Shown: in pieces, positions 1-8,216 of the stretch
Position numbering within the stretch: the first letter of the stretch is position 1
Layout: every line of letters begins with the position of its first letter
NCBI GenBank assembly: GCA_016703605.1
Contig: JADJBU010000010.1
Coordinates: 47,665 to 111,664, forward strand
Reading direction: 5' to 3'
Length of the DNA: 64,000 bases
Origin: Candidatus Villigracilis adiacens
GTDB lineage: Bacteria; Chloroflexota; Anaerolineae; Anaerolineales; Villigracilaceae
Made by a program: the position numbers and the translations under genes
The notes under the pieces: generated by a model
Seen by the model: the letters and a program-made list of their open reading frames with translations, nothing else
Database searches by the model: none
Told to the model about the DNA's origin: nothing

Positions 1-90
1 GACCACCTTAACGGTGAGCTTTTCACCGATAAAGCTGTGCGCGTTTGGAAGCCCAGTGAAGAGCAGGACGAAGAAACACCGCTCGATTAG
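1..90 (+). CDS. 3' end of an unidentified gene
   Basis: The window opens inside a reading frame that ends with TAG at 88-90. Only the last 29 residues are present; they are acidic and end in ETPLD. I do not recognise the family. It stops 11 bases before the recF start, so the two are probably co-transcribed. It does not look like the usual C-terminus of DnaN, which often precedes recF. Confidence 0.5.
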   Translation, partial: DHLNGELFTDKAVRVWKPSEEQDEETPLD

Positions 91-101
91 CTGAAAGCTG
101 T

Positions 102-1352
102 ATGTATCTCAAACACCTCTCCCTCACCAACTTTCGCAGCCTCACCCGCCTGGATGCCGAGCTTCCACGGCGGGCTGTTGTGTTGGTAGGGCAAAATGCG
201 CAAGGGAAAACTTCTGTCCTTGAAGCCATTTATTTTCTGGCGGCATTCACATCATTCCAAACCCATGCCGACCGGCAGATCGTCAACTTTCACGAGGCAA
301 AGAAACCGCTGGCAGTAACGCGCCTCGTGGCAGATTATCAGCGCGGCAAGACCAAACACCGGCTCGAAGTACGCCTCATCCTCGAAGCGACCGGTGCCAC
401 CGGACAAAGACTCCGCAAAGAGATCCTGCTAGACGGCGCCAAGCGCAACGCCAACGATGTCATCGGTCATTTCAACGCGGTCATCTTTGTGCCGCAGATG
501 TCACAGATCATTGAAGGCGGACCCGACGAACGCCGCCGCTATCTCAACCTGGCTTTGTCGCAAGCTGTCCCTGCGTATGCGCGCACTCTCAGCGAGTACA
601 CCCAAGCCCTCACCCAACGTAATGCCCTGCTCAAGGCGTTAAGCGAAAACGGCGGCGCTGCCCTGAGCTTGTCGAAGGGGAACAGCAACCAGCTCGAAGT
701 CTGGGATGAGGCGTTGGTCAAATCTGGCGCACAGATCATTCTGTGGCGCATTCAGGCGATCCAGGAAATTGAACGCCTCGCCTCGCGCGTGCATCACGAA
801 CTGACTCGCGGCGCCGAAATTTTGCGCCTCGCCTATGAACCCGCCTACGACCCGCTGCCCAAGCCCGATGGACAACTCGGCTTGAAACTCGATACCGCCA
901 TCGACCGCTCTTCGATAGAACTCAAAGAAATTCAAGAAGGCTTCCTCACCAAACTCAAAACGATCCGTGGCGAAGAGATCGCGCGCGGTGTAACGACCAT
1001 CGGTCCGCACCGTGATGACCTGCGCTTCATCATCAACAAAGCCGATGTGAGCGACTACGGCTCACGCGGGCAGATTCGTACCACACTGCTGGCGTTGAAA
1101 CTAGCCGAAGTGGAATGGATGAAAGAACGCACGGGCGAATACCCGGTCATTTTGCTCGATGAAGTGATGGCTGAGCTTGACGCATCCCGCCGCGTGGACT
1201 TGCTGCGCTACGTGACCCGAGAGTCGCAGGTCCTTTTCACTTCCACAGACTTGAACTTATTTGCGTCAGAAGTCACCGAAAGTGCAGAGATTTGGAGCGT
1301 ACAGGGCGGGGTTGTCACCCCGGGAAATCCCCCTCACGCTGTGGAGGATTGA
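102..1352 (+). CDS. recF: DNA replication/repair protein RecF
   Basis: RecF is an SMC/ABC-like ATPase that loads RecA at single-strand gaps with RecO and RecR. The 416-residue protein has the N-terminal opening typical of the family, a Walker A motif GQNAQGKTS at residues 30-38, a C-terminal signature around SRGQIRTTLLALKLAE, and a Walker B LLDEVMAELD near residue 350. These are seen in the sequence; the function is from the family. Length is slightly above the usual 360-380. Part of the excess is an in-frame segment LSLSKG (about residues 188-193) encoded by a palindromic repeat at 661-679. It precedes the membrane-protein gene at 1354, which starts two bases after its stop. Confidence 0.95.
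   Translation: MYLKHLSLTNFRSLTRLDAELPRRAVVLVGQNAQGKTSVLEAIYFLAAFTSFQTHADRQIVNFHEAKKPLAVTRLVADYQRGKTKHRLEVRLILEATGATGQRLRKEILLDGAKRNANDVIGHFNAVIFVPQMSQIIEGGPDERRRYLNLALSQAVPAYARTLSEYTQALTQRNALLKALSENGGAALSLSKGNSNQLEVWDEALVKSGAQIILWRIQAIQEIERLASRVHHELTRGAEILRLAYEPAYDPLPKPDGQLGLKLDTAIDRSSIELKEIQEGFLTKLKTIRGEEIARGVTTIGPHRDDLRFIINKADVSDYGSRGQIRTTLLALKLAEVEWMKERTGEYPVILLDEVMAELDASRRVDLLRYVTRESQVLFTSTDLNLFASEVTESAEIWSVQGGVVTPGNPPHAVED
661..679. repeat. REP-like palindromic repeat inside recF
   Basis: Nineteen bases with the core CCCTGAGC-TT-GTCGAAGGG lie in frame within recF and encode ALSLSKG. A related element with the core CCCTGAGCGGTAGCGAAGGG lies between genes at 21140-21235. The repeat therefore appears able to sit in coding DNA without breaking the frame. 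Confidence 0.7.
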
Positions 1353-1353
1353 A

Positions 1354-2628
1354 ATGGTCTCAAAAAAAACGTTGGGGTTGATGGGGATACCGATCCTGGT
1401 AGTGGTACTTTATATCCATTTCACCGGGTTGAACATTCCCTTTTGGGATCAGTGGTTTTTCGCCAGACATTTAAGACTTTTCATGAACGGTCAGTTGACC
1501 TTCGACATATTGCTTTCTCAGCACAATGAGCACCGTCCATTTTTCCCGCGGCTGATCTGGCTGACTCTGGCAGGGCTTACCCACTACAACATCAAAGCGG
1601 AACTATGGACAAACTTCTTCATCGCCATTGGTACCTTTACCTTTTTCGCCCGCCGCGCACTTCGAACATGGCAGGAACAAAAAGCGGAAACACCCGCATT
1701 CCTGCTGCCGCTACTAGCTCTTTTGATCTTTAACCTCGGCTCCCGCGAAAGCTGGATCCAGGGCTTTCAAACGGTCATGTTCCTTGGCATGGCATGCATC
1801 ATCATTGGGGTTTTCTTTCTTACAGACAAAACTTGGGGAAAATTCATAGTCGCTGCCCTGTTGGGGGTAATTGCAAATTTTTCAATGGTCAACGGGCTTT
1901 TTTACTGGCCCCTTGGCGCAGCGATTTTGCTCCTCAACGAAAGTGGTCGTCCGCGCATTGTAAAAATGATCAGTTGGCTGGCAATCAGCGCTGTAACGGT
2001 GGGATTTTTCCTGAACGGCTGGAGTTCCTCTGCAAAGATCAATTTTCCGTACCTGATCACCCATCCGCTTGAATGGCTGGCTTGGCTGCTTAACTTTCTG
2101 GGCGCTCCCATTCTGGCATTTTGGTATGTCGCCTGGGTCTTCGGCATATTGGGGAGTATTCTCTTCACGATCATCCTTGCACAAACGTTTCGGTCAGGTG
2201 CATGGCGGTCGGTATTGCCTTATCTGGCTATTGCCGCATTCGTGCTTGGCACTACATTCGTCATCTCTCTTGGGCGGATGGAATTCGGACTGCGCCAATC
2301 CACAGTTTCCAGATACCTCACCATGTCTGCATGGTTTTGGGCATCGCTGATCAGCATGCTGCCGCTTGTGAAGATCCCACGCCTGCGCAGCGGATATATC
2401 TATCTGCTCCTGACTGCCTCATTGACATTTCTAACCATCGCTGGCGGATGGGTGGGGTACGTCCGCTTATATATGCGTATCTTACCCGCTTATCAAGCCG
2501 TCATTGCTGGCGAACCTCTTTCCGCAGAAGCCCTTGCCCAAGTCCATCCTTATCCCGACCAATCGGCGGAAGACATTGACTTCATGTCAAAGAATCAACT
2601 CGCTGCCTGGTATTACGCCAAAAAATAA
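1354..2628 (+). CDS. multi-pass membrane protein, possibly GT-C-like
   Basis: A 424-residue protein with about nine to ten hydrophobic membrane segments. The N-terminus has one transmembrane segment followed by a periplasmic-looking loop with FWDQW and HNEHRPFFPRL. That layout recalls GT-C glycosyltransferases and related O-antigen/PMT-like proteins, where acidic and basic residues sit in the first external loop, but no decisive motif is visible. I chose the ATG at 1354 because GGAGG lies at 1343-1347; an upstream TTG at 1261 would overlap recF by 90 bases. It is probably co-transcribed with recF. Specific function is unknown. Confidence 0.7.
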   Translation: MVSKKTLGLMGIPILVVVLYIHFTGLNIPFWDQWFFARHLRLFMNGQLTFDILLSQHNEHRPFFPRLIWLTLAGLTHYNIKAELWTNFFIAIGTFTFFARRALRTWQEQKAETPAFLLPLLALLIFNLGSRESWIQGFQTVMFLGMACIIIGVFFLTDKTWGKFIVAALLGVIANFSMVNGLFYWPLGAAILLLNESGRPRIVKMISWLAISAVTVGFFLNGWSSSAKINFPYLITHPLEWLAWLLNFLGAPILAFWYVAWVFGILGSILFTIILAQTFRSGAWRSVLPYLAIAAFVLGTTFVISLGRMEFGLRQSTVSRYLTMSAWFWASLISMLPLVKIPRLRSGYIYLLLTASLTFLTIAGGWVGYVRLYMRILPAYQAVIAGEPLSAEALAQVHPYPDQSAEDIDFMSKNQLAAWYYAKK

Positions 2629-2645
2629 AATCATCTGAACCATTC

Positions 2646-2676
2646 TTGTTTTGCGCAGCGATATGTGATGTAAAAT
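2646..2676 (+). promoter_or_regulatory. probable promoter of rbsK, leaderless
   Basis: A TAAAAT -10 hexamer at 2671-2676 lies only 7 bases before the ATG at 2684, with a weak -35 (TTGTTT, 2646-2651, spacer 19). No ribosome binding site precedes the ATG, so the transcript would start at or next to the start codon. Confidence 0.45.
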
Positions 2677-2683
2677 AACCTTC

Positions 2684-3586
2684 ATGGCAGATATCATCAT
2701 CGTTGGTTCCTTAAACGCAGATCTCGTCGTGAGATCGCCGCGCTTCCCACAGCCGGGTGAAACCATCAGTGGGGAAGACCTGCAGATCATTCCCGGCGGC
2801 AAAGGTGCCAATCAAGCCGTGGCGGCGGCAAGGCAAGGAGTGAAAACAGCCATGCTTGGGCGAGTCGGAAGCGATAGCTTTGGCCCATTCCTCGTTGAAA
2901 ATCTCAAAGCCAATCAAGTAGACACATCACATGTCATTGTTGATTCGTCGGCAACCGGCACCGCCATTATCGTAGTGGATTCAAACGGGCAGAACAGCAT
3001 TGTGCTCTCGCCAGGCGCAAATGGCAACGTTTCGCCAGCAGATGTCGACTCCGCTTCCTTCTCGAACTCAAAGCTGCTCCTGCTCCAGTTAGAGATTCCC
3101 ACGCCGACCGTTCTGCATGCCGCGCAGCAAGCCCGCGCCAATGGACTGACCGTCATCCTCAACCCCGCGCCCGCAAAATCTTTACCCCGTGAATTAATTT
3201 CCGTAGTTGACATTTTGATTCCAAACGAAAGTGAGCTTTCTTTACTTACAGGCTTGCCCGTAAACGATATCGGCTCTGCTGAACACGCTGCAAAAGAAAT
3301 TTTGAAACAAGGTGTAAAAACCGTCATTGTGACCCTGGGCAGCAAAGGCGCATTGCTCGTAACGGCTCACCAAACGACTCAAATAGACACGTATAAAGTT
3401 AATGTCGTCGATACCACTGCCGCAGGCGATGCCTTCATCGGCGGGTTCGCCTCTGCGATGTTGAACGGTAAATCACTCGAAGACTCTGTCCGCTATGGTT
3501 GTGCTTGTGGTGCTTTAGCCACTACCAAATTTGGCGCACAACCATCATTACCCACCAAAGAAGAAGTAGAAAAATTTATAAAGTAG
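2684..3586 (+). CDS. rbsK: ribokinase
   Basis: A PfkB-family kinase of 300 residues that phosphorylates ribose to ribose-5-phosphate. The first PfkB signature GGKGANQAV is at residues 38-46 and the second, DTTAAGDAF with its catalytic Asp, is near residues 243-251; an NPAPA segment is also typical of RbsK. Two nucleoside hydrolases and an ECF transporter follow on the same strand, so the enzyme probably handles ribose freed from imported nucleosides. Its TAG stop (3584-3586) lies inside the left arm of a palindromic repeat. Confidence 0.93.
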   Translation: MADIIIVGSLNADLVVRSPRFPQPGETISGEDLQIIPGGKGANQAVAAARQGVKTAMLGRVGSDSFGPFLVENLKANQVDTSHVIVDSSATGTAIIVVDSNGQNSIVLSPGANGNVSPADVDSASFSNSKLLLLQLEIPTPTVLHAAQQARANGLTVILNPAPAKSLPRELISVVDILIPNESELSLLTGLPVNDIGSAEHAAKEILKQGVKTVIVTLGSKGALLVTAHQTTQIDTYKVNVVDTTAAGDAFIGGFASAMLNGKSLEDSVRYGCACGALATTKFGAQPSLPTKEEVEKFIK

Positions 3587-3651
3587 GGGCGAGGAGACCT
3601 CGCCCGAATTTTTAGACACCCCATTATTGGGCGGGGAAACCTCGCCCCTAC
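3583..3651. repeat. palindromic repeat, GTAGGGGCGAGG family
   Basis: The outer arms GTAGGGGCGAGG and CCTCGCCCCTAC are perfect 12-base inverted repeats. The left arm contains the rbsK stop codon. A diverged copy lies at 8140-8205 at the end of the first EcfA gene. Confidence 0.75.
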
Positions 3652-3659
3652 AGGACAAC

Positions 3660-4610
3660 ATGCCCACAACCCGAATCATTTTAGATACCGACCCCGGCGC
3701 AGACGACGCGCTCGCCATCCTGCTGATGCTGGCTTCGCCAGAGATCAAACTCGAAGCACTGACCACAGTCCATGGCAATGTGACTCTGGACAAGACCACG
3801 CGCAATGCGCTGGCATTACTGGAATTTATGCAAGAAAAAAACATTCCAGTGGCACAGGGATGTTCTGTGCCGTTGGTCAAGCCGCCGCATCAGGCACAAG
3901 GTGAAGTTGTGCATGGCGCGAGCGGCATGGGACGAACCAACTTACCCGGCCCAAAGACTCAGACCATTAAGGCACATGCCGTTGATTACTTGATCGAACG
4001 CTTTCTTGCCGAGCCAAAGGAGTTGACCTTATTTGCCATTGGTCCGTTGACGAATGTTGCCCTTGCGATCCGCCAAGAGCCTAAATTCGCTGAATGTGTT
4101 AAAGAATTGGTCATCATGGGCGGTGCTATTCGATCGGGCGGGAATATGTCTCCATTGGCAGAGTTCAATATTTCAGAAGACCCGCATGCCGCACATATCG
4201 TTTTCAATTCCGGCATTCCCATCACCTTGATCCCCTTGGATGCAACCTATAAATGTTTGCTCACCTACGCCGACATTGAGCGATTGAACAAGACCGACTC
4301 GCCCATTGCAAGATTCGTCCGCGATGTGACTGCAGACTACATGGAATTCTATTTGAAGTACGAAGGCTTTGCAGGCTGTGCCTTACACGATCCGCTCACA
4401 GTGGCGGCAGTCATTGCGCCAGAGCTGCTCTCCCTCGAGTCACATTATGTGGATGTGGATATTTCGGGGGGAGTTTCCACAGGCAAGACGTACGCAGACT
4501 TTATGAAAGTGGCAAAGAAACCCGCCAACATCAAGGTCGCGTTGGATGTAAAAGGACGCGAGTTCGTGGAATTATTTATTAAGAGAATGGAAAACTTAGC
4601 AAAACAATAG
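3660..4610 (+). CDS. nucleoside hydrolase (inosine-uridine preferring type)
   Basis: A 316-residue IU-nucleoside hydrolase that would cleave the N-glycosidic bond of nucleosides to base and ribose. The Ca-binding, catalytic N-terminal motif DTDPGADDAL is present, along with IGPLTNVALA, IMGGA and the C-terminal HDPLTV block with the expected active-site His. Start ATG at 3660 is favoured over an upstream TTG because it begins the conserved domain directly. It lies between ribokinase and a second paralogue, which supports a nucleoside salvage role. Substrate preference cannot be read from sequence. Confidence 0.9.
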   Translation: MPTTRIILDTDPGADDALAILLMLASPEIKLEALTTVHGNVTLDKTTRNALALLEFMQEKNIPVAQGCSVPLVKPPHQAQGEVVHGASGMGRTNLPGPKTQTIKAHAVDYLIERFLAEPKELTLFAIGPLTNVALAIRQEPKFAECVKELVIMGGAIRSGGNMSPLAEFNISEDPHAAHIVFNSGIPITLIPLDATYKCLLTYADIERLNKTDSPIARFVRDVTADYMEFYLKYEGFAGCALHDPLTVAAVIAPELLSLESHYVDVDISGGVSTGKTYADFMKVAKKPANIKVALDVKGREFVELFIKRMENLAKQ

Positions 4611-4653
4611 GAGATTGCTTCGGGCAAAGAGCAAGAACGCCCTCGCAACGACG
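4611..4653. repeat. half copy of the ~93-bp palindromic element
   Basis: This matches the right half of the elements at 6376-6470 and elsewhere: GAGATTGCTTCGGGC followed by a CGCCCTCGCAACGACG arm. It occupies the gap between the two nucleoside hydrolase genes and replaces the normal ribosome-binding region of the second. Confidence 0.65.
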
Positions 4654-4656
4654 AAC

Positions 4657-5631
4657 ATGCCAAAACACATCATCATTGACACTGACCCCGGTATTGACGA
4701 TTCGCTGGCGCTTTTGCTGGCGGCGGCTTCGCCTGAAATTGTTTTAGACGGCGTGATCGCTGTCCATGGAAATGTTTCCACCGAGCAGACGACGAAGAAT
4801 GCATTATCTGTTTTAGAGCTGGCAGGCTTGAGCCAGGTACCGGTCTTCAAAGGCTGTGACCTGCCGCTCGTCAAAGAGTCACTACTCTCGCCAGAGACTC
4901 ACGGGAATCAAGGTCTCGGGTATGCCCAGCTTCCAGAATCAGCGACCCAGCCACAGTTAAAGCATGGAAGCGATTTTCTCATCGAGCAGATCATGTCGCA
5001 TCCAGGTGAGATCACGCTGGTGGCGATCGGTCCGCTCACGAATGTCGCGCTGGCAATTCGCAAAGAGCCGAAGATTGTACAAAACGTGAAAGAGGTGTTC
5101 ATCATGGGTGGGGCGATCCAGCACCCGGGCAACACCACGGCGCTGGCGGAATACAACACCTTTGTGGACCCACATGCGGCGCACATTGTTTTTCATTCGG
5201 GCATGCCGATGATCCTCACGCCGTTGGATGTGACCTATCAATGCATCTTCACAAAAGATGACCTGAACCGTTTACTAAAGATAAATTCGCCGATCACAAA
5301 ATTCATTGCGGACTCGACCCGCTTTTACATGGAATTTCACGATGAATATCAAAGCATTGACGGTTGTGTCATTAACGACCCGATGACGCTGGCGCTGACC
5401 TTTATGCCGGAAATTTGCGACTACCAGGACCTGGTGGTGGATGTGGATATTTCGACGGGAGTGGGTTTGGGCAACACCTTTGGAGACTTCTACAATTATG
5501 AGAAGAAGCCCAAGAATATGAAGGTGGCAATGGGCGTACGTCCGCGTATGTTTATGGAATTGTTCCTTGAGCGTATGGAAAAACTGGCGCAAAAAAATCG
5601 TGACATTCCAAAAACAACAGTGTTATCATAA
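4657..5631 (+). CDS. nucleoside hydrolase, second paralogue
   Basis: A 324-residue paralogue of the preceding gene with the same DTDPGIDDSL metal-binding motif at the N-terminus, IGPLTNVALA, IMGGAI and an active-site block INDPMTLA. The expected His of the C-terminal block appears as Asn (N-D-P rather than H-D-P), so specificity or activity may differ from the first copy. The ATG at 4657 starts the domain; no clear Shine-Dalgarno is seen because a half repeat fills the gap. Tandem duplication with divergence is likely. Confidence 0.87.
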   Translation: MPKHIIIDTDPGIDDSLALLLAAASPEIVLDGVIAVHGNVSTEQTTKNALSVLELAGLSQVPVFKGCDLPLVKESLLSPETHGNQGLGYAQLPESATQPQLKHGSDFLIEQIMSHPGEITLVAIGPLTNVALAIRKEPKIVQNVKEVFIMGGAIQHPGNTTALAEYNTFVDPHAAHIVFHSGMPMILTPLDVTYQCIFTKDDLNRLLKINSPITKFIADSTRFYMEFHDEYQSIDGCVINDPMTLALTFMPEICDYQDLVVDVDISTGVGLGNTFGDFYNYEKKPKNMKVAMGVRPRMFMELFLERMEKLAQKNRDIPKTTVLS

Positions 5632-5672
5632 TCAGTACGTGTCTTATTTAATCAACTTTTTCGGAGGAAACT

Positions 5673-6362
5673 ATGTTGGACAAAATCAAGAGCAACTTCA
5701 ATACACAGACGTGGGTACTCATTCCCATCGCCATCGCCATTAATATTGCGGTGGGTCAGATCGTCCTCGTTCTCAAGCTGCCCGTGTTCCTTGATTCGAT
5801 CGGCACTGTGTTGGTGGCTGTCCTGTGTGGGCCGTGGGCTGGCGCTCTCACTGGCGCTCTCTCTAACGTCATTTGGGGCATTGCCATTGACCCCGGTGCG
5901 CTACCATGGTGGCCCGTTGCTGCAATGATCGGTTATATGGCGGGTCGCATGGCGGGTTGGGGCTTCTTCAAGAGCTGGTGGAAGGTTGTTGTGACCGGTT
6001 TCGTGGTTGCACTCACCGCCGCCATTGTCTCCACCCCGATCGCCGTGTATCTTTTTGGCGGCATCACTGCCAGTGGTTCCTCCTTCATCACCGCATACCT
6101 TCTCCAGACCGGGCAAGGCATTTGGTCGGCTGTGGTCAGCACCAGCTTCTTAACCGAGCCAGTCGATAAGATCACCACTGCCATGATCGCCTTCGCCATC
6201 ATTCAAGGCTTGCCCAAGCGCACCATTGGCGGCTATCCCAAAGCGAACCAAGTTGCAACCGAAGGCGGTGCAAGCAGCACCCAGTTGTACATCGCCATTG
6301 GTGTGGTCGTTGCCCTCGTCTTGTTCGCGGCGTTCATGCTACGCAACATCCTCGGCGGGTAA
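5673..6362 (+). CDS. ECF transporter S (substrate-binding) component
   Basis: A 229-residue hydrophobic protein with about six membrane helices. The segment LDSIGTVLVAVLCGPWAGALTGALSNVIWG matches the small S-component fold that captures a substrate and docks on EcfT. A strong GGAGG lies 7 bases before the ATG. EcfT and two EcfA ATPases follow, and nucleoside hydrolases and ribokinase precede it, so the substrate is most simply a nucleoside or related base; that is inference. A rho-independent terminator lies after a repeat at its 3' side. Confidence 0.82.
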   Translation: MLDKIKSNFNTQTWVLIPIAIAINIAVGQIVLVLKLPVFLDSIGTVLVAVLCGPWAGALTGALSNVIWGIAIDPGALPWWPVAAMIGYMAGRMAGWGFFKSWWKVVVTGFVVALTAAIVSTPIAVYLFGGITASGSSFITAYLLQTGQGIWSAVVSTSFLTEPVDKITTAMIAFAIIQGLPKRTIGGYPKANQVATEGGASSTQLYIAIGVVVALVLFAAFMLRNILGG

Positions 6363-6375
6363 TTGAAATGCTTTA

Positions 6376-6470
6376 CCGTCATTGCGAGGAGGGCGACAGC
6401 CCGACGAAGCAATCTTAAGATAATGCCTGAGATTGCTTCGGGTGGAAGACCACCACCCTCGCAATGACGG
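6376..6470. repeat. ~93-bp interspersed palindromic element, copy 1
   Basis: The outer arms CCGTCATTGCGAGG and CCTCGCAATGACGG pair, and so do inner arms around GAAGCAATCT and AGATTGCTTC. Further full copies lie at 8999-9087, 18684-18777, 36421-36512 and 37635-37735, with a half copy at 4611-4653. All are intergenic or at gene ends. No transposase is present. Confidence 0.85.
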
Positions 6471-6475
6471 CTTGT

Positions 6476-6507
6476 AAAAGAGACCAGAAAATATCTGGTC
6501 TCTTTTT
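6476..6507 (+). terminator. rho-independent terminator after the ECF S gene
   Basis: A perfect 12-bp stem (AAAAGAGACCAG / CTGGTCTCTTTT) with a 7-base loop, followed by further T residues. It separates the rbsK-nucleoside hydrolase-S unit from ecfT, which has its own promoter. Confidence 0.8.
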
Positions 6508-6522
6508 ATTCGTCCAAATGGG

Positions 6523-6528
6523 TATAAT
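6523..6528 (+). promoter_or_regulatory. TATAAT -10 box of ecfT, leaderless spacing
   Basis: A consensus TATAAT ends 8 bases before the ecfT ATG (6537), with no Shine-Dalgarno sequence between. No convincing -35 hexamer is visible. The transcript would be leaderless or nearly so. Confidence 0.55.
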
Positions 6529-6536
6529 CGCAACCT

Positions 6537-7316
6537 ATGCATGAACGCCTTTCCTTCCATATAAAAAGAGACAGCTTTCTGCACAGTCTCAACCCGTTGA
6601 CCAAATTGGTGCTCACTCTGGCGCTCATATTGATCGCGTTCACCTTCCCCTATTACTGGACGCCGCACATCCTTGTGCTTGCCGCCATCATTCCACTCAG
6701 TCTGTTGGGAAAAGTTTTTCGTGAATTTTCCGTCACAGCCTTACGGCTCATCATCCCAGCGGCGGGCTTTCTATTTTTGATGCAAGCCTTCTTTCAACCC
6801 GTCGGCACAGACATCATCTTCAAATTCTATTTTCTGGATATGACCATGGAAAGCGTCCTATTCGCTTTCCGAAATGCCATGCGTGTTTTCGTGATGGTCT
6901 CGGCGTTCACACTTTTCCTCGTCACTACCCATCCCAGCGAATTGATGTCGGACCTCACGCGTCGCGGCTTGCCCGGTCAGTTCGCGTACGTCATCATCTC
7001 CACGTTACAAATTTTGCCGCAGATGCAAGCCAAGGCGCAGACCATCATCTCTGCCCAACGCTCACGCGGACTCGATACCGAAAGTAGCTTTCTCAAACGC
7101 GCTGGTTCGCTTATTCCGCTGATCGGTCCGCTCGTGTTCGGCTCGCTCGTGGAAGTGGAAGAACGCGCCATCGCCATCGAAGCGCGCGGCTTCACCTCCA
7201 AACAGGTCAAAACCTCTTTGCATGAAGTTCCCGACACCGCGTTCGATCAATTCCTGCGCTGGGCACTGCTGGTGTTCATCATCATTTCCATCGGGTTGAA
7301 TTTATGGCTTTCGTAA
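6537..7316 (+). CDS. ecfT: ECF transporter transmembrane component EcfT
   Basis: A 259-residue integral membrane coupling protein. After an N-terminal SFLHSLNPLTKL segment it has four to five membrane helices, then the cytoplasmic coupling helices containing SRGLD and EARGF, which correspond to the Ala-Arg-Gly-type motifs that dock on the ATPase pair. These features place it in the EcfT/CbiQ family. Its 3' end overlaps the first EcfA gene by 13 bases, indicating translational coupling. It would form the ECF module with the S component and the two ATPases. Confidence 0.88.
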   Translation: MHERLSFHIKRDSFLHSLNPLTKLVLTLALILIAFTFPYYWTPHILVLAAIIPLSLLGKVFREFSVTALRLIIPAAGFLFLMQAFFQPVGTDIIFKFYFLDMTMESVLFAFRNAMRVFVMVSAFTLFLVTTHPSELMSDLTRRGLPGQFAYVIISTLQILPQMQAKAQTIISAQRSRGLDTESSFLKRAGSLIPLIGPLVFGSLVEVEERAIAIEARGFTSKQVKTSLHEVPDTAFDQFLRWALLVFIIISIGLNLWLS

Positions 7317-8143
7317 CTCTTCAAAACGTCACGTATAAATATCCGCTCACCGAAAAGCCGGTACTGCAAAATATCAACTTGCAAATTCAGGAAGGTGAGT
7401 TCGTTTCGGTTATCGGTCCTAATGGCGCGGGCAAGTCCACGCTATGTTATGCGCTGGCGGGTTTCGTGCCGCATTTCTTCAAAGGCGAGATCTCCGGCGA
7501 GATCGAAGTGGACGGAAAACTCTCGAGCAAGTCCACGCTCGATACATGGGTGCTGAATGTTGGGCTGGCGTTTCAAAATCCCTTCAATCAAATTTCCGGC
7601 GCGAAATACACTGTATTCGAAGAGATCGCGTTTGGGCTTGAGAACATCGGCGTGCCGCGTGATGAAATGAAAAAACGAGTGGAGGATGCCATGTCCCTGA
7701 CGGGAATCAGCGAGTTAGCTGACCGGTCTCCCTATTCTCTCTCTGGCGGACAGCAACAACGCGTCGCGCTGACCTCGATCCTGGTCATGCGACCCAGGCT
7801 TTTAGTCCTCGACGAACCCACCTCGCAAATGGACCCCATCGGCACCCGCGAGGTCTTCGGCGTGGTGCGAAAGATGGCAGAAGAAGGCATGACCGTTGTA
7901 ATGGTAGAACACAAAGTGGAATGGATCGCCGAATTTGCAGATCGCGTCATTGCATTAAAAGAAGGTCAGATTCTGATGGAAGGCAAGCCAAACGAAGTGC
8001 TTACCTCAGACCTGCTGACAGAAAACGGCTTCGGCGTTTCGCGATACACCTCCACAGCACGAGAAGCGAAGAAACAAGGCTTGTGGAAAAAACAAAATCT
8101 ACCTGTCACATTGGATGAGGCGGTGGAAGGGTTTAAGAAGTAA
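7304..8143 (+). CDS. ecfA: ECF transporter ATPase, first copy
   Basis: A 279-residue ABC ATPase with Walker A GPNGAGKST (38-46), a Q-loop in FQNPFNQ, canonical signature LSGGQQQRV (about 146-154), Walker B LLVLDEPTSQMD and switch His in MVEHKVEW. These are the standard EcfA features. It overlaps ecfT and is followed by the second ATPase after a 73-base gap containing a palindromic repeat that starts at its own TAA stop. It supplies the complete signature motif of the heterodimer. Confidence 0.92.
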   Translation: MAFVTLQNVTYKYPLTEKPVLQNINLQIQEGEFVSVIGPNGAGKSTLCYALAGFVPHFFKGEISGEIEVDGKLSSKSTLDTWVLNVGLAFQNPFNQISGAKYTVFEEIAFGLENIGVPRDEMKKRVEDAMSLTGISELADRSPYSLSGGQQQRVALTSILVMRPRLLVLDEPTSQMDPIGTREVFGVVRKMAEEGMTVVMVEHKVEWIAEFADRVIALKEGQILMEGKPNEVLTSDLLTENGFGVSRYTSTAREAKKQGLWKKQNLPVTLDEAVEGFKK

Positions 8144-8205
8144 GGGCGAGGTCCTCTCGTCCTTTTTTGGATAACATATCATTGGGCACGGAGACCCCGC
8201 CCCAA
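8140..8205. repeat. diverged GTAGGGGCGAGG-type palindromic repeat
   Basis: The sequence from the ecfA stop (TAAGGGCGAGG) to GACCCCGCCCC resembles the repeat at 3583-3651 with imperfect arms. As at rbsK, the repeat begins at the stop codon after an AAG Lys codon. Confidence 0.55.
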
Positions 8206-8216
8206 CAAAAAAAATT

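Noticed and set aside
1261..1353. Start of the membrane protein at the upstream TTG (1261)
   Set aside because: It would overlap recF by 90 bases, whereas the ATG at 1354 has GGAGG at proper spacing and starts just before the first membrane helix.
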